In this document: positions 61,401 through 64,000 of the stretch, one piece after another
Layout of the letters: each line of letters starts with the position of its first letter
How positions within the stretch are numbered: the first letter of the stretch is position 1
Origin: Plantago major
Taxonomy: Eukaryota > Streptophyta > Magnoliopsida > Lamiales > Plantaginaceae
Assembly: GCA_026545765.1 (NCBI GenBank)
Contig: CM048839.1
Location: 88,240,414-88,304,413, forward strand
Direction of reading: 5' to 3'
DNA: 64,000 nt
The notes under the pieces: model-generated
Databases searched by the model: none
What the model was told of the DNA's origin: nothing
What the model saw: the letters and a program-made list of their open reading frames with translations, nothing else
Program-made: the position numbers and the translations under genes

Positions 61401-62880
61401 CAAGTTTTAAAAAAAATTTGAATAAAGGAGAAGAATGAAATCTCCCTACTAACAATACTGTTAAAACCAATAAATATTGACCACGTGTCCCATGCCATTT
61501 CCTCTTAGTTCAACTATTTAACTTCTCTTCGGCATCTTCTTCTTCCATCCTTTCCTAATTCACAGTTCGACCCAACCACAAGTTCACAAATTTTGATTCT
61601 TGATTCCATTCCCCTTACATATTAAATTATAGGGAAAACAAAAAAACTTATCAAGTTATGCAAATCTCAATATTAGATTCATATCATAACTTATGTATCT
61701 CTGATTTACATTAAAATTGAAGGAGGGGTTTTCTTAGTTATAATCAATCTCAATTTTAATCAGAAATCAATTTTCATCAGTTTTTAATTTCTGAAACTAA
61801 TTATATGTTGCATTAACATTTTAAAACCAGTCCCTAGAATATCTATTGCAATTTCTTATTGGTATTCATTTCATGTTCGCTTTCTCCGGTGTAAAATTAT
61901 CAGCAATTAGAGATAATTGTCAAATAATTTATGTACATCATTTAGATAACAAATGTTATTTTGATTCAATGAAGGTCTGAGAAGAGTAAAGTAAATTAGG
62001 GGAACAATATATATATTCAACCGGAGAAGGGAGAGTTTGTAATCGATGGCAGAAGAAAACTGGAAAGATTAAGGAAAATAGAAATTAATGAAACAAAAGG
62101 TTTGTCACGATAGGTGGCAACGTTTTATTGGAATAAACAACATCATTAGTAGGCTTATTAACAGTAGATCTCAATCCGTAATAAAGTAATAAAGAGATTG
62201 ATTAAAGGGTTAAAAAGTTAAAATTGAGACTTTTCAAAATGGTATGCGAGGAGTTTAATTGGAGTAATCTTTTGTCCCATTAACATAAACTGCTCCTTAT
62301 ATAAATATATAAATTCTCGCTTGGAGTTCATTGTTAATTAATGACATTATTTACTGAGGGTTCGGTTCATATAAGACATATGTTCCGTTCAGAACTAAAG
62401 TCTGAAAATCGGTTAAAAACAACTAAATTTATACTTAACCTAAAGTTTTAATTAAATACCAAATCTCCCTCAAAACTTAAACAAACACAAACTTATTTCA
62501 CTAAAGCAACCCACTGGCTTAATAGCCTCAGTAAAACCAACTTTACAGAAAACAAAAGCTATTATAAAATGAATAGCCACAATGATGAATTTTTATTTCA
62601 AGAATCTCATTACAGTATGATTAATGAAGTTTTTTCAGCTAAAATGAGTACTTGATTGTCTAGTGTGAAAAGGAGAAATTCACACTACCTAGGAAAAGCC
62701 CACAAAAAGCTATCTCACTAGAATGAACATAAGAAAATAAAGAAAGCGTACAGAAGTTGAAAAAAAAAGAGGAGTTAGTAGTACCTTATTTCTTGTAGCT
62801 TCAGCAGCAAAGCCAGTGACAGCAGATAAGAGAGCCAAGAATTCAACCACATAGCAAACAAGCTTCTTATTTCTCTCCAT
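58466..62880 (-). CDS. DUF1218 membrane protein, copy 2 (three exons)
   Basis: Paralogue of the gene at 14392-15920. Exons on -: 62880-62785 (96 bp), 61188-60992 (197 bp) and 58775-58466 (310 bp), giving 200 aa. Exons 1 and 2 have the same lengths and splice phases as copy 1; the introns have grown to 1596 and 2216 bp. Intron 2 contains a 1.8-kb LTR element. The protein starts MERNKKLVCYVVEFLALLSA (signal anchor or first span). It then has SYPRTPAYGLGITAATSLVV (span 2), the Cys-rich RCTSCC loop, a third span ending GGALLNDAYD, and a fourth span (AGAALLSLASLSLGIAYYLI). A polar tail with TMGQPQVN follows, ending YVRRQLV. A TATA-like TCTATAATAC is on - near 62972-62963. Role as for the family: a plant membrane protein linked in some members to cell-wall or vascular development. 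It looks intact; expression through long introns needs transcripts to confirm. Confidence 0.9.
59116..60901 (-). mobile_element. small non-autonomous LTR retrotransposon in intron 2 of DUF1218 copy 2
   Basis: Direct repeats 59116-59528 and 60510-60901 (413 and 392 bp) bound 981 bp of internal DNA. On - each LTR starts TGA(C/T)GTGGAA and ends GCTGCAT(C/T)A. The PBS-like TTGGTATCATATTCCAGG (60506-60489) lies two or three bases inside the 5' LTR, and a GAGGACGGATCTTTTC-type gypsy tail motif lies about 40 bp upstream of the 3' LTR. Flanks CTTGA (59111-59115) and CCTGA (60902-60906) are a probable target duplication with one change. The LTRs differ by several percent. No gag-pol domain is seen. 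It lies in the same orientation as the host gene. Confidence 0.75.
59939..60292 (-). other. unrecognised ORF inside the small LTR element
   Basis: A 117-codon frame on - (MLHQAADCWKLRSD... to ...SRSKLVKYN) occupies the 5' half of the internal region, in sense with the element. It has Cys-containing stretches (TFLCVNC; EEHCC) and an acidic patch (DEDNG), but no gag zinc knuckle, protease or RT motif. I cannot assign it to a family. It could be captured host sequence or degraded coding DNA. Confidence 0.35.
61189..62784 (-). other. intron 1 of DUF1218 copy 2
   Basis: 1.6 kb of A/T-rich intron bounded by GTAC (donor) and ATGCAG (acceptor). ACCTCCGTCCCGG at 61366-61378 recalls a Stowaway terminus, but no partner end is found. 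Nothing else is recognised. Confidence 0.6.
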
Positions 62881-63261
62881 TAATTCTTCTTTGTGAGTAT
62901 ATGTGATTTGTGCAAACAACCTCAATTTGATTTTGCTAGCTGTGAGTTGAGTGAAAAATGTGAGTATTATAGACAGAGCTAGCTTTTTCCAACTACTATT
63001 TGCGTTACTGAACCGTATGACATGCCTTTGGTCTAGTATGTATGCCACGTGTAACCTCGCTTTACAATTTTCCTCATTCATGATTCTCCGCACATAATTC
63101 CACAGTGTCTCTGTCCTGGCAACTTTAGTATTTATAAAAAGTAAAGCTACACGACACTGTACTATATTTAACTTCATACAATATATAAAAATAAAGTTAT
63201 CCATTAGAATAGTAAAAGTCAATTTTTAAAGTTGATCGCGGTCAGATGAGTGCGCGGTTAT
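62881..63261. other. promoter and upstream region of DUF1218 copy 2
   Basis: Contains a TATA-like TATAAT on - at 62971-62966, about 86 bp from the ATG. Beyond this no gene is recognised. Confidence 0.4.
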
Positions 63262-63600
63262 CATTAATTACTCCAGTTATAAAAATTCACATACACAACA
63301 TTAATTCTCCCAGTTATAAAAACTCACAGACACAACATTAATTCTCCCAGTTATAAAATCTCACAGACACAACATTTATTTTTCAGTTATAAAAACTCAC
63401 AGACATAACATTAATTCCCCCAGTTATAAAAACCCACAGACACAACATTAATTCCCTAGTTATAAAAACTCACAGACACAACATTAATTTCCTCTGTTAT
63501 AAAAACTCACAAACACAAAATAAATTTCACTGATGCAAAACAGTCACAACATAAATTCTCCAATTATAAAAACTTACAGACACACATTAATTCCCCCATA
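63262..63600 (+). repeat. ~40-bp minisatellite, 8-9 copies
   Basis: Units have the consensus CAGTTATAAAAACTCACAGA followed by CACAACATTAATTCCC, spaced about 36-42 bp with no unique spacers. The middle copies are best conserved; a copy near 63525 is degenerate. It lies 380-720 bp upstream of the DUF1218 copy 2 start codon. Confidence 0.9.
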
Positions 63601-63664
63601 TAACTTACACTAGTCTAATGTGACCTTTCCTTTGTAAAGGAAAATGGGACATTTTACTAGACTT

Positions 63665-64000
63665 TCTCTTACAACAAAAAATTTGTTAGAATATCCCACA
63701 TCACTTGTGAGAATATCCCTTAATAAGTACTTTTAAGGGGGGAAGGTTATTCACCTTACATGTTGTTTGGATGATCTACTCACAAGTATGTGAGATATTC
63801 TACCATGCCCCTATCACGGGTAGGCCGCGGTTAGTCGGCTCTACACGTGGAATTATAATAGCCTCTTTGTGCAAGCCGGAATTTTCATCGACTGGGGCAA
63901 CCATCATCAACTTGGGCCTGATACCATAAAAGAATTATTTTCTCTGCTCATTCTCATTCATCAATCTCTTATTTATACAATTGTGTATAATTAGTGCTAC
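63665..64000 (-). mobile_element. possible partial LTR element running off the right edge
   Basis: On - TGGTATCAGGCCCAAG (63926-63911) resembles a plant LTR-element primer-binding site. The sequence to its right, read on -, has a TATAAATAAGAG box followed by a short leader that ends at the putative PBS, as the R-U5 part of a 5' LTR would. On +, TGTTAGAATATCCCACATCA at 63679 looks like an LTR start. The window ends too soon to see repeats, so this is tentative. Confidence 0.35.

Noticed and set aside
61362-61500. Stowaway MITE in intron 1 of DUF1218 copy 2
   Set aside because: Only one CTCCGTCCC-like end is present, with no inverted partner or TA duplication.
63262-63600. CRISPR-like array
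   Set aside because: The units are contiguous ~40-bp tandem repeats without unique spacers, in a plant nuclear context.
1-64000. tRNA, rRNA or snRNA genes
   Set aside because: I looked for GGTTCGA-type T-loops with matching acceptor arms and found none; the TGGTATCAGAGC matches are retroelement primer sites.

Overview
The window is nuclear DNA of a flowering plant, most likely a eudicot. It is A/T-rich, its genes are split by GT-AG introns, it carries plant-type Ty3/gypsy and Ty1/copia LTR elements, and it holds a CDC20 gene of the plant type plus two DUF1218 genes, a land-plant family. I cannot name the species. Only three host genes look intact; roughly three quarters of the window is transposon-derived.

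Layout. (1) 218-10253: a fossil Ty3/gypsy chromovirus (Tekay/Del-like) with very long LTRs (3.8 and 3.4 kb) packed with minisatellites, flanked by a TTTAC target duplication. (2) 10254-13650: a five-exon CDC20 gene on + (460 aa), an activator of the anaphase-promoting complex, with a mitosis-type (MSA-like) promoter motif. (3) 13799-13938: a 140-bp hAT MITE. (4) 14392-15920: DUF1218 gene 1 on - (204 aa, three exons), with a LINE-tail retroposon in intron 2. (5) 15921-20497: gene-free DNA with two diverged copies of an unclassified repeat, a TA/CA hairpin microsatellite and a 56-bp tandem repeat. (6) 20498-40081: a broken Tekay-like element interrupted by a young 14.5-kb Tat-lineage element (24470-38921), which carries two RNase H domains and a large antisense ORF region with its own promoter-like signals. 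(7) 40082-44290: a 310-bp-spaced direct repeat, a LINE zf-RVT fragment, a lone exon resembling a GT14/core-2 branching glycosyltransferase, and a TRIM-like remnant. (8) 44291-48670: a compact chromovirus on -, CRM/Reina-like, whose reading frame runs into its LTR. (9) 49022-57838: a hAT transposon split by a solo LTR (50466-51864) and by a Ty1/copia element on - (52490-57369). (10) 58466-62880: DUF1218 gene 2 on - (200 aa), with a small non-autonomous LTR element inside intron 2. (11) 63262-64000: a 40-bp minisatellite and the possible edge of another LTR element.

The two DUF1218 genes share exon lengths and splice phases exactly for exons 1 and 2, so they are an old tandem pair now separated by about 43 kb of nested transposons. 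Target duplications resolve the order of several insertions: Tat into Tekay, and solo LTR and copia into hAT. I saw no tRNA, rRNA or CRISPR features and no clearly new biological system. The most notable signals are the antisense transcription unit in the Tat element, the non-retroviral ORF in the small LTR element of DUF1218 intron 2, and the repeat-filled giant LTRs.
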